DNA of 64,000 nt from Patulibacter sp. SYSU D01012. Lineage in GTDB: Bacteria > Actinomycetota > Thermoleophilia > Solirubrobacterales > Solirubrobacteraceae. Below the pieces are notes generated by a model that had not been told where the DNA came from, made no database searches, and saw only the letters and a list, made by a program, of their open reading frames with translations. Made by a program: the position numbers and the translations under genes. Every line of letters starts with the position of its first letter. Within the stretch, counting starts at the first letter, position 1. The stretch is taken from the NCBI RefSeq assembly GCF_017916475.1, contig NZ_JAFMTB010000002.1, positions 434,001 through 498,000 of the forward strand. Reading direction: 5' to 3'. Below are positions 24,684 through 34,051 of the stretch, piece by piece.

Positions 24684-26077
24684 GCGGAGACCTCCTGACG
24701 GGCGCCCGTTCGCTGGGCGGCGATCGCGTCGCCGAGCAGGCGGGCGAGGGTGTCGATCTCGTCCTTCGTGCGCTGCTCGGTGATCGCCACGAGCAGACCG
24801 TCGTCGAACTGGCCCTCGTGGGTGCGGGTGAGCGCCAGGCCCGGGTTGACCCCGTGGTCCTGGCAGTACGCGACGACCTGCGGGACGTCGACGCCCGGCA
24901 GCCGGACGGCGAACTCGCGCACGACGGGCTGCTCGTGCAGCAGCTCGACGCCCTCGACGGCGGCCAGCGTGGTGCGCGCGTAGTGCGTGCGCTGCGCCAG
25001 CAGGTTCGCGAGCTCGGGCAGGCCCTCGCGGCCCAGCCAGCTCAGGTAGACGACGCCGGCCAGCGCGTTGAGCGCCTGCGACGTGCAGATGTTCGACGTC
25101 GCCTTCTCGCGGCGGATGTGCTGCTCGCGCGTCTGCAGCGTCAGCACGAAGCCGCGCCGGCCGTCGACGTCGGTCGTCTCGCCGGCGATGCGGCCCGGCA
25201 TGCGGCGCAGGAACGCCTCGCGCGCCGCGAAGAAGCCGAAGGAGGGACCGCCGAAGTCCAGGCGGTTGCCCAGGGACTGCCCCTCGCCGACGGCGACGTC
25301 CACGCCGACCTCGCCGGGGGGCGCCAGGACGCCGAGCGTGATCGGGTCGTACGCGCCGATGACGACGGCCTTCGGGCCGCCGGCCCGCGCAGCGTCGGCG
25401 AGCGCCTGCACGTCCTCGACGGCGCCGAGGAAGTTCGGCTGCTGCACGACCGCGGACGACGTGTCGTCGTCGAACGCCGCGGCCCACGCCTCGGCGTCCG
25501 TCACCCCGTCCTTCAGCGGCACGACGACGACCTCGGAGCCGTAGCCGACGGCGAGCGTGCGCAGGGTCTGGATCGTGTGCGGGTGCGCGCCGGCGGAGAC
25601 GACGATGCGCCGCCTGCCGTTGACGAGCTTCGCCAGGTACGCCGCCGCGGCGACGGCGCTCGGGCCCTCGTAGACGGACGCGTTCGAGACCGGCAGCGCG
25701 GTCAGCTCGCTGATCGCCGTCTGGTACTCGAACATCACCTGCAGGCCGCCCTGGGAGACCTCGGGCTGGTACGGCGTGTACGGCGTGAGGAACTCCGACC
25801 GCCCCATGAGCATGTCGATGATCGCGGGGACGTAGTGGTCGTACATCCCGGCGCCGAGGAAGGTGACCTCGTCCTCGGCGGAGGTGTTGCGGGCGGCGAG
25901 GTCGCGCAGGTGCGTGTAGACCTCCTGCTCCGACTGGCCGTCGGGCAGGTCGAGCGGCTCCTGCAGCAGCAGGGCCTCGGGGATCTGCTCCGCGAGCAGG
26001 TCGCGGATCGACCCGACGCCGACGGCGGCGAGCATCGCCTCCTGGTCGGCGTCGGTGGCGGGCGTGTAGCGAGTCAC
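24680..26077 (-). CDS. gcvPA: Glycine dehydrogenase (decarboxylating), subunit 1
   Basis: 465 residues. Recognised from FLGAGMYDHYVPAIIDMLM, FLTPYTPYQPEVSQGGLQ and YEGPSAVAAAA, the standard marks of the P-protein alpha subunit, and from YLSWLGREGL near the C-terminus. It pairs with GcvPB, which supplies the PLP lysine. GTG at 26077 is the start; the family sequence begins within a few residues (RYTPATDADQEAML). It follows gcvH by 58 bases in the operon. Confidence 0.95.
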   Translation of the reverse strand: MTRYTPATDADQEAMLAAVGVGSIRDLLAEQIPEALLLQEPLDLPDGQSEQEVYTHLRDLAARNTSAEDEVTFLGAGMYDHYVPAIIDMLMGRSEFLTPYTPYQPEVSQGGLQVMFEYQTAISELTALPVSNASVYEGPSAVAAAAYLAKLVNGRRRIVVSAGAHPHTIQTLRTLAVGYGSEVVVVPLKDGVTDAEAWAAAFDDDTSSAVVQQPNFLGAVEDVQALADAARAGGPKAVVIGAYDPITLGVLAPPGEVGVDVAVGEGQSLGNRLDFGGPSFGFFAAREAFLRRMPGRIAGETTDVDGRRGFVLTLQTREQHIRREKATSNICTSQALNALAGVVYLSWLGREGLPELANLLAQRTHYARTTLAAVEGVELLHEQPVVREFAVRLPGVDVPQVVAYCQDHGVNPGLALTRTHEGQFDDGLLVAITEQRTKDEIDTLARLLGDAIAAQRTGARQEVSA

Positions 26078-26135
26078 GTGGTGAGGGGCCCTTCTACGGG
26101 AACCGGGCGGGGGTCGACGGACGCGGAGGGACGCG

Positions 26136-26522
26136 TCAGTCGAGGGTCGCGACGTACGCGTCGCGGTCGAGCAGCGAGTCGAGCTCGGAGGGGTCGGTCA
26201 GGCGGACCTTGACGAGCCAGCCCTCGCCGTAGGTGTCCTCGTTGACGGCCTCGGGGCTGTCCTCGAGCCCCGGGTTGACCTCGAGGACCTCGCCGGACAG
26301 CGGGGCGATGACGTCGGAGACGGCCTTGACCGACTCGATCTCGGCGTAGGACTCGTCCTTCGTGACGGTCGCGCCGACCTCGGGGGCGTCGAAGAAGACG
26401 ACCTCGCCGAGGGCGTCCTGGGCGTACCAGGTGATCCCGAAGACGGCGGTGTCGCCATCGATCCGGGCCCAGTCGTGCTCGGGGTGGTACTTCAGGTCCT
26501 CAGGGTAGGAGGCGTCGGCCAT
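26136..26522 (-). CDS. gcvH: Glycine cleavage system H protein
   Basis: 128 residues, standard length. The lipoyl-attachment lysine is in the motif IESVKAVSD, followed by SGEVLEVNPGLEDSPEAVNEDTYG. This swinging-arm protein carries the aminomethyl group from GcvP to GcvT. The ATG at 26522 fits the family N-terminus (YPEDLKYHPEHDWAR), with a weak GGAGA about seven bases upstream. It lies 38 bases after gcvT. Confidence 0.96.
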   Translation of the reverse strand: MADASYPEDLKYHPEHDWARIDGDTAVFGITWYAQDALGEVVFFDAPEVGATVTKDESYAEIESVKAVSDVIAPLSGEVLEVNPGLEDSPEAVNEDTYGEGWLVKVRLTDPSELDSLLDRDAYVATLD

Positions 26523-26560
26523 GGAGGGTCTCCGGCGGTCGTTCGGTGGTGAGGGTGGTG

Positions 26561-27649
26561 TCAGCCCTGCGGGCGACGGTACAGGGGCTTCGTGGCGACC
26601 TCGGCCGGGCGCACGCGGCCCCGGACGTCGATCTCCAGCGGCGTGCCCGGCTCGGACGACGCCTGCGGCACGTAGGCCAGGCCGGCGCCGACGCCGAGGG
26701 ACGGCGCGAAGGTGCCGCTCGTGACGACGCCGCCGCCCACGACGGGGTTGCCCGGGCGCGGGATGCCCTTGTCGGTGAAGCGGAAGGGGACGAGGCGCAG
26801 GCCGTCCGCGTGGGCCGGCCCGGCGGCGCGGGCCTGCGCCACCGCCTCGGACCCGACGAAGCCGGTGTCCTCCTTGCAGCACCAGCCCAGGCCGGCGCCG
26901 ATCGGGTCGCGGTCCTCGGAGAGGTCGTTCCCGTACAGGTGGAAGCACGCCTCGATGCGGAGCGTGTCGCGCGCGCCGAGGCCGGCGGGCTGCACGCCGG
27001 CGGCCAGCAGCTCGTCCCACAGCTCGGGGGCGATCGCGGGCGGGACCAGCAGCTCGACGCCGTCCTCCCCCGTGTAGCCCGTGCCGGCGACGAGCAGGTC
27101 CGCGTCGCGCCAGACCGCTCCCCCGGTGCGGAAGGGCTTCGGGAGCTCGTAGCCCAGCACGGACGTGACGGCCTGCCGGGCCTGCGGGCCCTGCACGGCG
27201 AGCATCGCGAACTCGTCGAACGCGTCCTCGACCTCGACCTCGAAGTCGGCGGCCCAGCGGCGGAACCACGCCAGGTCCTTCTCGTGGTTGCTCGCGTTCG
27301 TGACGGTCAGGTAGACGTCGTCGGCCAGGCGGTAGGTGAAGAGGTCGTCCAGGACGCCCCCGTCCTCCTTCGTCAGCACGGAGTACTGGGAGCCGCCGAC
27401 GGCGATCTTCGCCACGTCGTTCGACAGGATCCGCTGGAGGAAGTCGAGCGCCTGCGGACCGGACGTGCGGATCTCGCCCATGTGCGAGACGTCGAAGACG
27501 CCGGAGGCGGTCCGCACGGCGAGGTGCTCCTCCTTCACGCCCGCGTACTGGACGGGCATCTCCCACCCGGCGAACGGGACCACCCGGGCGCCGGCCGTCA
27601 GGTGCCGCTCGTACAGCGGCGTGCGCCGCAGCTCCGTCGTCGAACTCAC
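26561..27649 (-). CDS. gcvT: Glycine cleavage system T protein (aminomethyltransferase)
   Basis: 362 residues. Typical segments are FAGWEMPVQYAGVKEEHLAVR, VFDVSHMGEI, the folate-contact GTGYTGEDGVELL and LGARDTLRIEA. It transfers the C1 unit to tetrahydrofolate and frees ammonia. It is the first gene of gcvT-gcvH-gcvPA-gcvPB-SRPBCC. The GTG at 27649 has a TAGGCT hexamer six bases upstream, so the operon is probably leaderless and leaves no room for the glycine riboswitch that controls gcv operons in many bacteria. Confidence 0.96.
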   Translation of the reverse strand: MSSTTELRRTPLYERHLTAGARVVPFAGWEMPVQYAGVKEEHLAVRTASGVFDVSHMGEIRTSGPQALDFLQRILSNDVAKIAVGGSQYSVLTKEDGGVLDDLFTYRLADDVYLTVTNASNHEKDLAWFRRWAADFEVEVEDAFDEFAMLAVQGPQARQAVTSVLGYELPKPFRTGGAVWRDADLLVAGTGYTGEDGVELLVPPAIAPELWDELLAAGVQPAGLGARDTLRIEACFHLYGNDLSEDRDPIGAGLGWCCKEDTGFVGSEAVAQARAAGPAHADGLRLVPFRFTDKGIPRPGNPVVGGGVVTSGTFAPSLGVGAGLAYVPQASSEPGTPLEIDVRGRVRPAEVATKPLYRRPQG

Positions 27650-27655
27650 CGCGCC

Positions 27656-27661
27656 AGCCTA
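27656..27661 (-). promoter_or_regulatory. Leaderless-type -10 for the gcv operon
   Basis: TAGGCT on the minus strand six bases before the gcvT GTG. It lies between gcvT and the two ftsZ hairpins, so the operon is likely to be started here rather than by read-through. Confidence 0.5.
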
Positions 27662-27683
27662 CCAACGGCAGGGGCGGCGGCCG

Positions 27684-27739
27684 CCCACCGGACGGTGGGT
27701 CCACGACGGCGACGGGCCCCGCGGATCGCGGGGCCCGTC
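27684..27739 (-). terminator. ftsZ terminator: two hairpins, one with a 13-bp perfect stem
   Basis: GACGGGCCCCGCG (27711-27723) pairs perfectly with 27727-27739 across a GAT loop, 27 bases after the ftsZ stop. A second tight stem, CCCACCG/CGGTGGG, lies at 27684-27699. They separate the dcw cluster from the gcv operon. Confidence 0.65.
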
Positions 27740-27765
27740 GGGCACTGCTCCGGGCGGCGGGGCCG

Positions 27766-28899
27766 CTAGCGGAGGAAGGCGGGGATGTCGATGTCGTCGT
27801 CGCCGATCTCGAGCGACGAGCGCTGGCGGTCGGCGCGCGGCACGCGGTCCTCCTCGAGGCGCCGGCGGGGGCGCTCGACGGGGCGCTGCGGCCGCTCGGT
27901 CGCGCGGCTCGGGCGCGCGGCCGCGGCGGGCGAGCCGGCGCGCGACCCGCGGGTCTTGTCGAAGCCCGTCGCGATGACCGTCACGCGGATCTCGTCGCCG
28001 ATCGACTCGTCGATCACGGCGCCGAAGATGATGTTGGCGTCGCCGTCGGCGGCCTGCTGGACGATCTCGGCGGCCTCGTTGACCTCGAACAGGCCCAGCT
28101 CGGTGCCGCCGGTGATGTTCAGCAGGATGCCGGTCGCGCCCTCGACGCTGTCCTCGAGCAGCGGGCTGGCGATCGCCTGCTTGGCGGCCTCGCCGGCGCG
28201 GGTGTCCCCGCCGGCCTGACCGATGCCCATCAGCGCGGTGCCGGCGTCGTGCATGACGGTCCGGACGTCCGCGAAGTCCAGGTTGATCAGGCCCGGGATC
28301 GTGATCAGGTCGGTGATGCCCTGGACGCCCTGGCGCAGGACGTTGTCGGCGGAGCGGAAGGCGTCGAGGATCGACGTGCGCTTCTCGACGAGGCCCAGCA
28401 GGCGGTCGTTCGGGATCACGACGAGCGTGTCGACGACCTCGCGCAGGCGGTTGATGCCGTCCTCGGCCTGGCGCATGCGCTGGCTGCCCTCGAACGAGAA
28501 CGGGCGCGTGACGACGCCGACGGTCAGCGCGCCGATCTCGCCCTTGGCGATCTCGGCGATGACCGGGGCGGCACCGGTGCCGGTGCCGCCGCCCTCGCCC
28601 GCGGTCACGAAGACCATGTCGGCGCCCTTGAGCGCCTCGCGGATCTCGTCGCGCGACTCCGAGGCGGCGGCGTGGCCGACCTCGGGGTTCGCCCCGGCGC
28701 CGAGGCCGCGGGTGACGTCGGAGCCGATGTTGATCTTGATGTCGGCGTCGCACATCTGCAGCGCCTGCGCGTCGGTGTTGCACGCGACGAACTCCACGCC
28801 GCGCAGCCCCGCATCGATCATGCGGTTGACGGCGTTCGTGCCGCCGCCGCCGACGCCGACGACCTTGATGACGGCGAGGTAACTGCCGGTGGCGTCCAT
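27766..28899 (-). CDS. ftsZ: Cell division GTPase FtsZ
   Basis: 377 residues. The tubulin signature [12 protein letters not shown] is at about residue 100, [14 protein letters not shown] near residue 16, and the synergy-loop region lies near residue 210. After an Arg/Pro-rich linker (about 310-355) the protein ends with the conserved partner-binding peptide [11 protein letters not shown]. It polymerises into the Z ring at midcell. The ATG at 28899 gives a short N-terminus. It is the last dcw gene; no ftsA or sepF is present in the window. The FtsZ linker is strongly basic. Confidence 0.97.
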   Translation of the reverse strand: MDATGSYLAVIKVVGVGGGGTNAVNRMIDAGLRGVEFVACNTDAQALQMCDADIKINIGSDVTRGLGAGANPEVGHAAASESRDEIREALKGADMVFVTAGEGGGTGTGAAPVIAEIAKGEIGALTVGVVTRPFSFEGSQRMRQAEDGINRLREVVDTLVVIPNDRLLGLVEKRTSILDAFRSADNVLRQGVQGITDLITIPGLINLDFADVRTVMHDAGTALMGIGQAGGDTRAGEAAKQAIASPLLEDSVEGATGILLNITGGTELGLFEVNEAAEIVQQAADGDANIIFGAVIDESIGDEIRVTVIATGFDKTRGSRAGSPAAAARPSRATERPQRPVERPRRRLEEDRVPRADRQRSSLEIGDDDIDIPAFLR

Positions 28900-29121
28900 A
28901 AGAAGTGTCTGTCTCCGGTGCTGGGGGTGCGCTTGACGGTGAAGGAGCGGACGAGGGTGCGCGAGGGCTCCGCTCAGAAAGCGACCAGACGGCCACGGTG
29001 GCGCGTCGAGACGCCCGTGTCAACGACGAATCGTACGCCGCAACGGGCGTTGCAGCGGAACGTCTCGACGTCGACGGGAGCCTCAATCAGCGTGGCCTCA
29101 TGCTCAGGTCGACGGTGAGTC
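28900..29121 (-). promoter_or_regulatory. ftsQ-ftsZ intergenic region with a possible ftsZ promoter
   Basis: A 222-base gap with locally lower G+C. On the minus strand a perfect -35 consensus TTGACA lies at 29023-29018; the hexamer 17 bases on is CACCGT, a poor -10. GGAG is about 15 bases before the ftsZ ATG. Separate ftsZ promoters are common, but this one is weakly supported. Confidence 0.3.
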
Positions 29122-30306
29122 TCAGGGCGTCCCGCCCGTGGTGGACGTGCTCGTTGCGGCGCCGGGGGCTGCTCCGGCGGGTGCCGGGGTCGAGGCTCCC
29201 TGAGGGACGGAGGTCGTCGCCCCGCCGCTCGCCGGGGCGCCCGCGGTCGCGTTCGGCGTCACGGGAGCGTCCGCCCCGGCCGGGGCGGCCGGCGGGCTCG
29301 CGGCGCTCGCGCCGGCCGCGGGCGCGGCGCTCGTCGCGGCGGGAGCCGCCGTGCGCGGCGTGGCCGCCGCCGGCGCCGCGCCGGTCGCGGCGCTGCCGCC
29401 GGTCGCCGGCGTGGCCGCCGCAGCGGGAGCCGCCGAGGATCCGGCGCCGCCGGCCCCGGTCGTGGCGGTGCCGCCCTCGGCGGTCGCCAGGGCGTCGGTC
29501 GCGTCGCCCACCGCGCCGGCCTTCGCGCCCTTCGGCGGGATGGTCGGCGGCGCACCGGAGCCGGCGACGGGCTGCTCCGGGATGCGCAGGTCGATCCAGG
29601 TGGCGCCGGCCGTCTTCGGGTCGGAGAGGACGGCGGCGGCCGCGGCCCACTTCGCGTGGACGCGGGTGGTGTCGCGGAAGAGGAGTGCCGGTCCGTCGGC
29701 GAGCCGCACGACGGTGGCGTCGTCGACGCGCGCGACGGTCGCGAGGAGCGCCGCGGGGGCCGCACCCAGGATGCGGACGGCGCGGCGGGCGCCGCCGACG
29801 ACGGCGCCGTCGTCGGCCCGGGCCCCGGCGATCACCGGCAGGGTGCCGACGGTCCAGTCGGGCAGCAGCGTGCCGTCCGCCGCGACCGAGACGCGACGCC
29901 CGCCGCGCTCGACCGCTCCGACCGCGACGCGCTGGTCGACCTCGACCTGCACGCCGTGCGGGAAGTTCGTGTGCACGGTCACGCCGGTGACGCTCGCCGT
30001 GCCCGCGAGCACGCGCCGGACGGCGCCCTCGTCGAAGCCCAGGGTGCTCTGCCCGACGGCGGCGCGCTGGATCGCACGGCGCAGGTCCGGGGCGTTCGGG
30101 CCCTGCAGCCCGACCACGCTGACGCGCTGCACGGCGCTCAGGGGCGACAGGCGCAGCCCGGCGTAGACCGCGACGAGCAGCAGCAGGGCCGCGCCGGCCA
30201 GGAGCGCGGTCCGTCGGCCCGGCCGGCGGGCGGTCCACGTGGCGCGGCGGCCCGGGCGCGCGGCCCCCGCGCCGTGCAGGCGGGCGGTGAGGGACGAGAA
30301 CGGCAT
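29122..30306 (-). CDS. ftsQ: Cell division protein FtsQ/DivIB with a long low-complexity tail
   Basis: 394 residues. A short basic cytoplasmic part, a membrane helix at about residues 33-50, a POTRA domain (about 56-125, VQRVSVVGLQGPNAPDLRR) and the FtsQ beta domain (to about 245) are followed by ~145 residues made almost only of Ala, Gly, Pro, Thr and Ser. The folded part is normal for FtsQ; the tail is unusually long and lies outside the membrane. FtsQ links FtsL and FtsB in the divisome. It follows murC by 141 bases and precedes ftsZ. Confidence 0.88.
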   Translation of the reverse strand: MPFSSLTARLHGAGAARPGRRATWTARRPGRRTALLAGAALLLLVAVYAGLRLSPLSAVQRVSVVGLQGPNAPDLRRAIQRAAVGQSTLGFDEGAVRRVLAGTASVTGVTVHTNFPHGVQVEVDQRVAVGAVERGGRRVSVAADGTLLPDWTVGTLPVIAGARADDGAVVGGARRAVRILGAAPAALLATVARVDDATVVRLADGPALLFRDTTRVHAKWAAAAAVLSDPKTAGATWIDLRIPEQPVAGSGAPPTIPPKGAKAGAVGDATDALATAEGGTATTGAGGAGSSAAPAAAATPATGGSAATGAAPAAATPRTAAPAATSAAPAAGASAASPPAAPAGADAPVTPNATAGAPASGGATTSVPQGASTPAPAGAAPGAATSTSTTGGTP

Positions 30307-30447
30307 CCCCGCACGGTTCGCCGCGACGCCCCCGTCCCCTTCCCGACCCCGCCGGGGTCGTCCGACCGGGGTTGCGCGTCGCCCCGCCGCGGCCCGGGCG
30401 GACGGGGCCGCTGGGCGGACGGGCGACGCGTCCCGGGTCCGCGCCCG

Positions 30448-31845
30448 CTACGCCGCGGCGGCGACCAGGCCGCGGGCCACGGCGTCCACGTCGCCCGCCC
30501 CCATGCACAGGCACAGGTCGCCCGCGCGCAGCAGCCCCGGCAGGCGCGCGGTCGCGTCGTCGATCGTCGGCAGCCAGACGACGGTGCGCCCCGCCCCCGC
30601 GTCGGCGGCCGCGCGCGCGATCGTCAGGCCGGAGACGCCCGGGAAGTCCTCCGCGCGCTCGCGGGCCGGATAGACGTCGAGGACGCAGACCAGGTCGGCG
30701 AGCGCGAGGGCCCGGCCGAAGGCCTCGGCCAGGAACTGCGTGCGCGAGAACAGGTGCGGCTGGAAGACGGCGACGACGCGGCGCGGCGCCAGCGTGCGGG
30801 CCGCCTCGATCGTCCGCGCCACCTCCGTCGGGTGGTGCGCGTAGTCGTCGACGATCGTCGCGCCGGCCGGCCCCGCGCCGACCGCCTCGAAGCGGCGACC
30901 GGTGCCGGGGAACGTCTCGAGCGCGGCCGCGGCGGCCACGGGATCGGCGCCCGCGGCGGCTGCGGCGGTCAGCGCGCCGGCGGCGTTCCAGGCGTTGTGG
31001 GCGCCGGGCTGGACGAGCGCGACGGGCGTGCCGTCCCACCCGTACGGCTCGCGGGCGTCGGGCGACGGGCCGGCGCCGACGTCGCGCCAGCGCAGCACCT
31101 GGCGGCCGGACGCCGGCGCGATGCCGTCCGCGTCGTAGCGGTGACGGGCGATCGCGCGGTCCGCCGGCACGATCCCGTCGAGCTCGCGGCGGTCCCAGAC
31201 GACGGCGTGGCGGGCGCCCGCGAGGAACGTGCGGAAGGCGTCCTCCAGGTCGGCGTGCGAGGAGTAGGTGCCGTGGTGATCGAGCTCGACGCTGGTGACG
31301 ACGGCGACCTCGGGCTGCGTCTCCAGGAACGAGCGGTCCGACTCGTCGGCCTCGACGACGAGCCAGCCCGACGTGCCGATGTGGACGTTGCGGCCCGTGG
31401 CGCGGAGGATGCCGCCGACGAGGTACGACGGGTCCTGGCCCGCGCCCTGCAGCGCGTGGACCACCATCGCCGAGGTCGTCGTCTTGCCGTGCGCGCCCGC
31501 GACCGCGATGACGCGGTGCTCGGCGCAGACCTCGCGCAGCAGCCCGTGGCGGGAGCGGTCCGGCAGGCCGCGGCGGCGCGCCTCGACCCGCTCGGGGTTG
31601 TCCTCGGGGATCGCGGTGGACGCGACGACCACCACGTCGTCGCCGGCCGGGACGTTCTCCGCCGCGTGGCCGATCGTCACCGGGATCCCCGCCTCGCGCA
31701 CGCCCGCGAGGTAGCGGCTCTCCGCCCGGTCGGATCCCGTCACCTCGGCGCCGAGGCCGCGGGCGAGGACCGCGAGGGCGCTCATCCCCGCCCCCGCGAT
31801 CCCGAGGATGTGCAGACGGCGGCCGCGCCAGGGCAGGGAGGACAT
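30448..31845 (-). CDS. murC: UDP-N-acetylmuramate--L-alanine ligase
   Basis: 465 residues. It begins with the Rossmann-type LHILGIAGAGMSALAVLA, then the ATP loop GAHGKTTTSAMV, EADESDRSF and ELDHHGTYSSHADLEDAF, all MurC marks. It adds L-Ala to UDP-MurNAc in the cytoplasm. The ATG at 31845 is 11 bases after the stop of the ABC permease gene ending the inserted cassette. A TAGCCT hexamer eight bases before the ATG overlaps that stop codon and might be a weak promoter, but most of its transcription must come through the cassette. Confidence 0.95.
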   Translation of the reverse strand: MSSLPWRGRRLHILGIAGAGMSALAVLARGLGAEVTGSDRAESRYLAGVREAGIPVTIGHAAENVPAGDDVVVVASTAIPEDNPERVEARRRGLPDRSRHGLLREVCAEHRVIAVAGAHGKTTTSAMVVHALQGAGQDPSYLVGGILRATGRNVHIGTSGWLVVEADESDRSFLETQPEVAVVTSVELDHHGTYSSHADLEDAFRTFLAGARHAVVWDRRELDGIVPADRAIARHRYDADGIAPASGRQVLRWRDVGAGPSPDAREPYGWDGTPVALVQPGAHNAWNAAGALTAAAAAGADPVAAAAALETFPGTGRRFEAVGAGPAGATIVDDYAHHPTEVARTIEAARTLAPRRVVAVFQPHLFSRTQFLAEAFGRALALADLVCVLDVYPARERAEDFPGVSGLTIARAAADAGAGRTVVWLPTIDDATARLPGLLRAGDLCLCMGAGDVDAVARGLVAAAA

Positions 31846-31856
31846 CGGGCGGGAGG

Positions 31857-32744
31857 CTAGAGGACGGCCTCGCCCGTGGGCTGCTGCGCCGGGCCGGACG
31901 GCCCGTCGGCGGGTGCGCGCTCGTCCGCGTGCGCCCGGGCCAGCGCCGCGGACGCGCGGCGGCGCGGGCGGCGGGGCCGCAGCAGCGCCTGGGCGGCCAG
32001 GTCCAGCAGCAGCCCGAGCACGCCGATCGCCAGCACGGTGGCCATCAGCACGTCGTAGGCGAGCTGGTCGCGGGCGTTGAGGACGGCGTAGCCCAGCCCG
32101 GACTGCACGCCGAGCATCTCCGCCGGGACGAGGACGATCCACGAGACGCCGAGCGCCAGCCGGACGCCGGTCAGCGCGTGGACGCGCACGCCCGGCACGA
32201 CGACCGTCCGCAGCACCTCGCCGCGGGAGGCGCCGAGCGAGCGCGCCGTCAGCAGCCAGTCGGGATCGAGGGCCCGGACGCCCGCCGCGGTGTTGATCAC
32301 CACGGGCCAGACGGCCGCGATCGCCACGAGCGCCTCGACGGGGCGGCTGCCCACGCCGAGCAGCAGCACGGCGATCGGGGCCCACGACAGCGGCGAGGTC
32401 ATCCGCAGCAGCTGGAACAGCGCGCCGGTCGCGCGGTCGGCGAGCGGGACGCCGCCGACGAGCAGGCCGACCGGCACGCCGACGACGACCGCGGCGCCCA
32501 GGCCGACGAGCAGCCGCAGCAGGCTCGTCCCCGCGTCCTGCAGCAGCGTGCCGTCGGCGAGCAGGTCGACGAGCGTCGGGAACGCCTCCTCCGGCGAGAA
32601 GCCGTGGGCGATGCTGTCCGGGGCGGGCAGCACGTCGGTGCCGACCCACCAGAGCCAGACGACGACGGCGAGCACCGCGAGCTGCAGGAGCGCGGTGCCG
32701 GCGAGCCGGCGGCCGCGGCCGGCCGGGGCGGTGCGGGCGCTCAC
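31857..32744 (-). CDS. ABC importer permease (SsuC/TauC/NrtB type)
   Basis: 295 residues with six membrane helices. The ATPase-contact loop has the form ARSLGASRGEVLRTVVVPG, and the LGVGSRPVEALVAI and GVSWIVLVPAEMLG segments are those of permeases for sulfonates, taurine, nitrate and similar small compounds. The C-terminal ~45 residues are Arg/Pro-rich and cytoplasmic. The GTG at 32744 overlaps the binding-protein stop (GTGA). It is the last gene of the cassette inside the dcw cluster and is followed by murC 11 bases later. Confidence 0.88.
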   Translation of the reverse strand: MSARTAPAGRGRRLAGTALLQLAVLAVVVWLWWVGTDVLPAPDSIAHGFSPEEAFPTLVDLLADGTLLQDAGTSLLRLLVGLGAAVVVGVPVGLLVGGVPLADRATGALFQLLRMTSPLSWAPIAVLLLGVGSRPVEALVAIAAVWPVVINTAAGVRALDPDWLLTARSLGASRGEVLRTVVVPGVRVHALTGVRLALGVSWIVLVPAEMLGVQSGLGYAVLNARDQLAYDVLMATVLAIGVLGLLLDLAAQALLRPRRPRRRASAALARAHADERAPADGPSGPAQQPTGEAVL

Positions 32745-34051
32745 GGGCGGATCTCCTCGCGGCGGGACAGGTCGGCGGGCAGGCCGAAGGCCGCGGGGCC
32801 GCCGGCGGCGTCGATCGCGGCGCGGACGAGCGTGTCGTCGACGAGCTCGCGGTGCGCGCGCCCGCCGTCGAGCCCGCGCAGGAACGACAGGTCGCCGTCG
32901 ACGACCGTCTCGCGCAGCCGGTCGATCAGCTCGGCGGTGTAGGAGGGGAAGGGGTACGGCCGGAAGTCGATCCGCGGCTCCTGCCACTCCGGGTGGACGA
33001 TCGCGCCGTCGCGGACGTAGGCCGGGTCGCTCCCGTGGGTGAGCGCCCGGGCGACCGCGGGCGCCGGCTGGGGCAGGTACCGCTCCCCCGTGAGGATCCG
33101 CGCCACGCCCGCGCGGTCGTCGCGGGCCAGCCGCTGCGCGCGGACGACGGCGCCGACGAGCGCGCGCGCCGCGTCGGGCCGGTCGCGGATCAGCTCCTCC
33201 CGGACCGCCACGACGCAGCAGGCGTGCTGGCGCCACACGTCGCCGGTGAAGCGCAGGATCCGGCCGATGCCCTTGACCTCGGCGACCGCGTTGAACGGGT
33301 CGGCGACGACGTAGCCCGCGATCGAGCCCTGCACGAGCGCGGGCGGCATGTCGGCCGGGGCCATCACCGTCAGCCGGACGGTGCGGTCGGCGGCGCGCGG
33401 CCGCCCGTCGCGGGTGGGGCGCAGGCCGCGGGCGCGCAGCAGGATCTGCAGCGCGACGTTGTGGACGGAGAACCAGCCCGGGATGGCGACGGTCGTGCCG
33501 GCCAGGTCCTCGACGTCGGCGATCTCGCGACGCACGGTGATCGCGGAGCCGTCCGTGTGGTTCCACGCGACGACCTTCACGGGCAGGCGCTGCTGGAAGC
33601 GCAGCTGGAGCGCGAGCGGCATGAGGATGTGGACGACGTCGACGGCGCCGCCCTGGAACGCCTCGGCCAGCGCCGGCCACGAGCGCAGGAGCGTCGGGCG
33701 CGGCACCTCGAGCCCCGCCTCCTCGTACAGGCCGCGGGCGTGGGCGACGAGCAGCGGCGCGGCGTCCGTGATCGGCAGGTAGCCGACCTTCAGGGCCCGG
33801 CTGCCCGACGACGAGCCCGTCCCGACGGCGGCGACCGGGGCGTCGGCGCCGGCGCCGCGGGCCCGGCTGGACCCGGTGTCGTACGCGCTGTTGCCGCACG
33901 CGGCCAGCACCCCCGGCGCGCCGACGCCCAGGGCGAGCGCGCCCGCGCGGCGCAGCAGCGCGGCGCGCGTCAGCGCCCCGTGGCCGCCGAGCTCGTCGGC
34001 GACGCCGTCGCTCAGCAGAGGCAGGTGGTCGTGGTCGTGCGGCACGGTCAC
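32741..34051 (-). CDS. ABC importer substrate-binding lipoprotein (NrtA/SsuA-like)
   Basis: 436 residues. About 35 polar residues come before a double-Arg signal (LLRRAGALALGVGAP) and a lipobox ending at Cys about 56 (LAAC). The mature domain is of the NrtA/SsuA/TauA type: KVGYLPITDAAPLLVAHARGLYEEAGLEV, VDVVHILMPLALQL, then GTTVAIPGWFSVHN and SIAGYVVADPFNAVAE. It differs from simple SsuA by the WNHTDGSAITV and HACCVVAVREEL segments, which are closer to nitrate/bicarbonate-type binders. The substrate is not known; the flavoprotein next door suggests a compound that is oxidised after import. Confidence 0.82.
   Translation of the reverse strand: MTVPHDHDHLPLLSDGVADELGGHGALTRAALLRRAGALALGVGAPGVLAACGNSAYDTGSSRARGAGADAPVAAVGTGSSSGSRALKVGYLPITDAAPLLVAHARGLYEEAGLEVPRPTLLRSWPALAEAFQGGAVDVVHILMPLALQLRFQQRLPVKVVAWNHTDGSAITVRREIADVEDLAGTTVAIPGWFSVHNVALQILLRARGLRPTRDGRPRAADRTVRLTVMAPADMPPALVQGSIAGYVVADPFNAVAEVKGIGRILRFTGDVWRQHACCVVAVREELIRDRPDAARALVGAVVRAQRLARDDRAGVARILTGERYLPQPAPAVARALTHGSDPAYVRDGAIVHPEWQEPRIDFRPYPFPSYTAELIDRLRETVVDGDLSFLRGLDGGRAHRELVDDTLVRAAIDAAGGPAAFGLPADLSRREEIRP

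Noticed and set aside
27650-27765. Glycine riboswitch before the gcv operon
   Set aside because: A -10 hexamer stands six bases before gcvT, leaving no leader; the only structures are the two ftsZ terminator hairpins.
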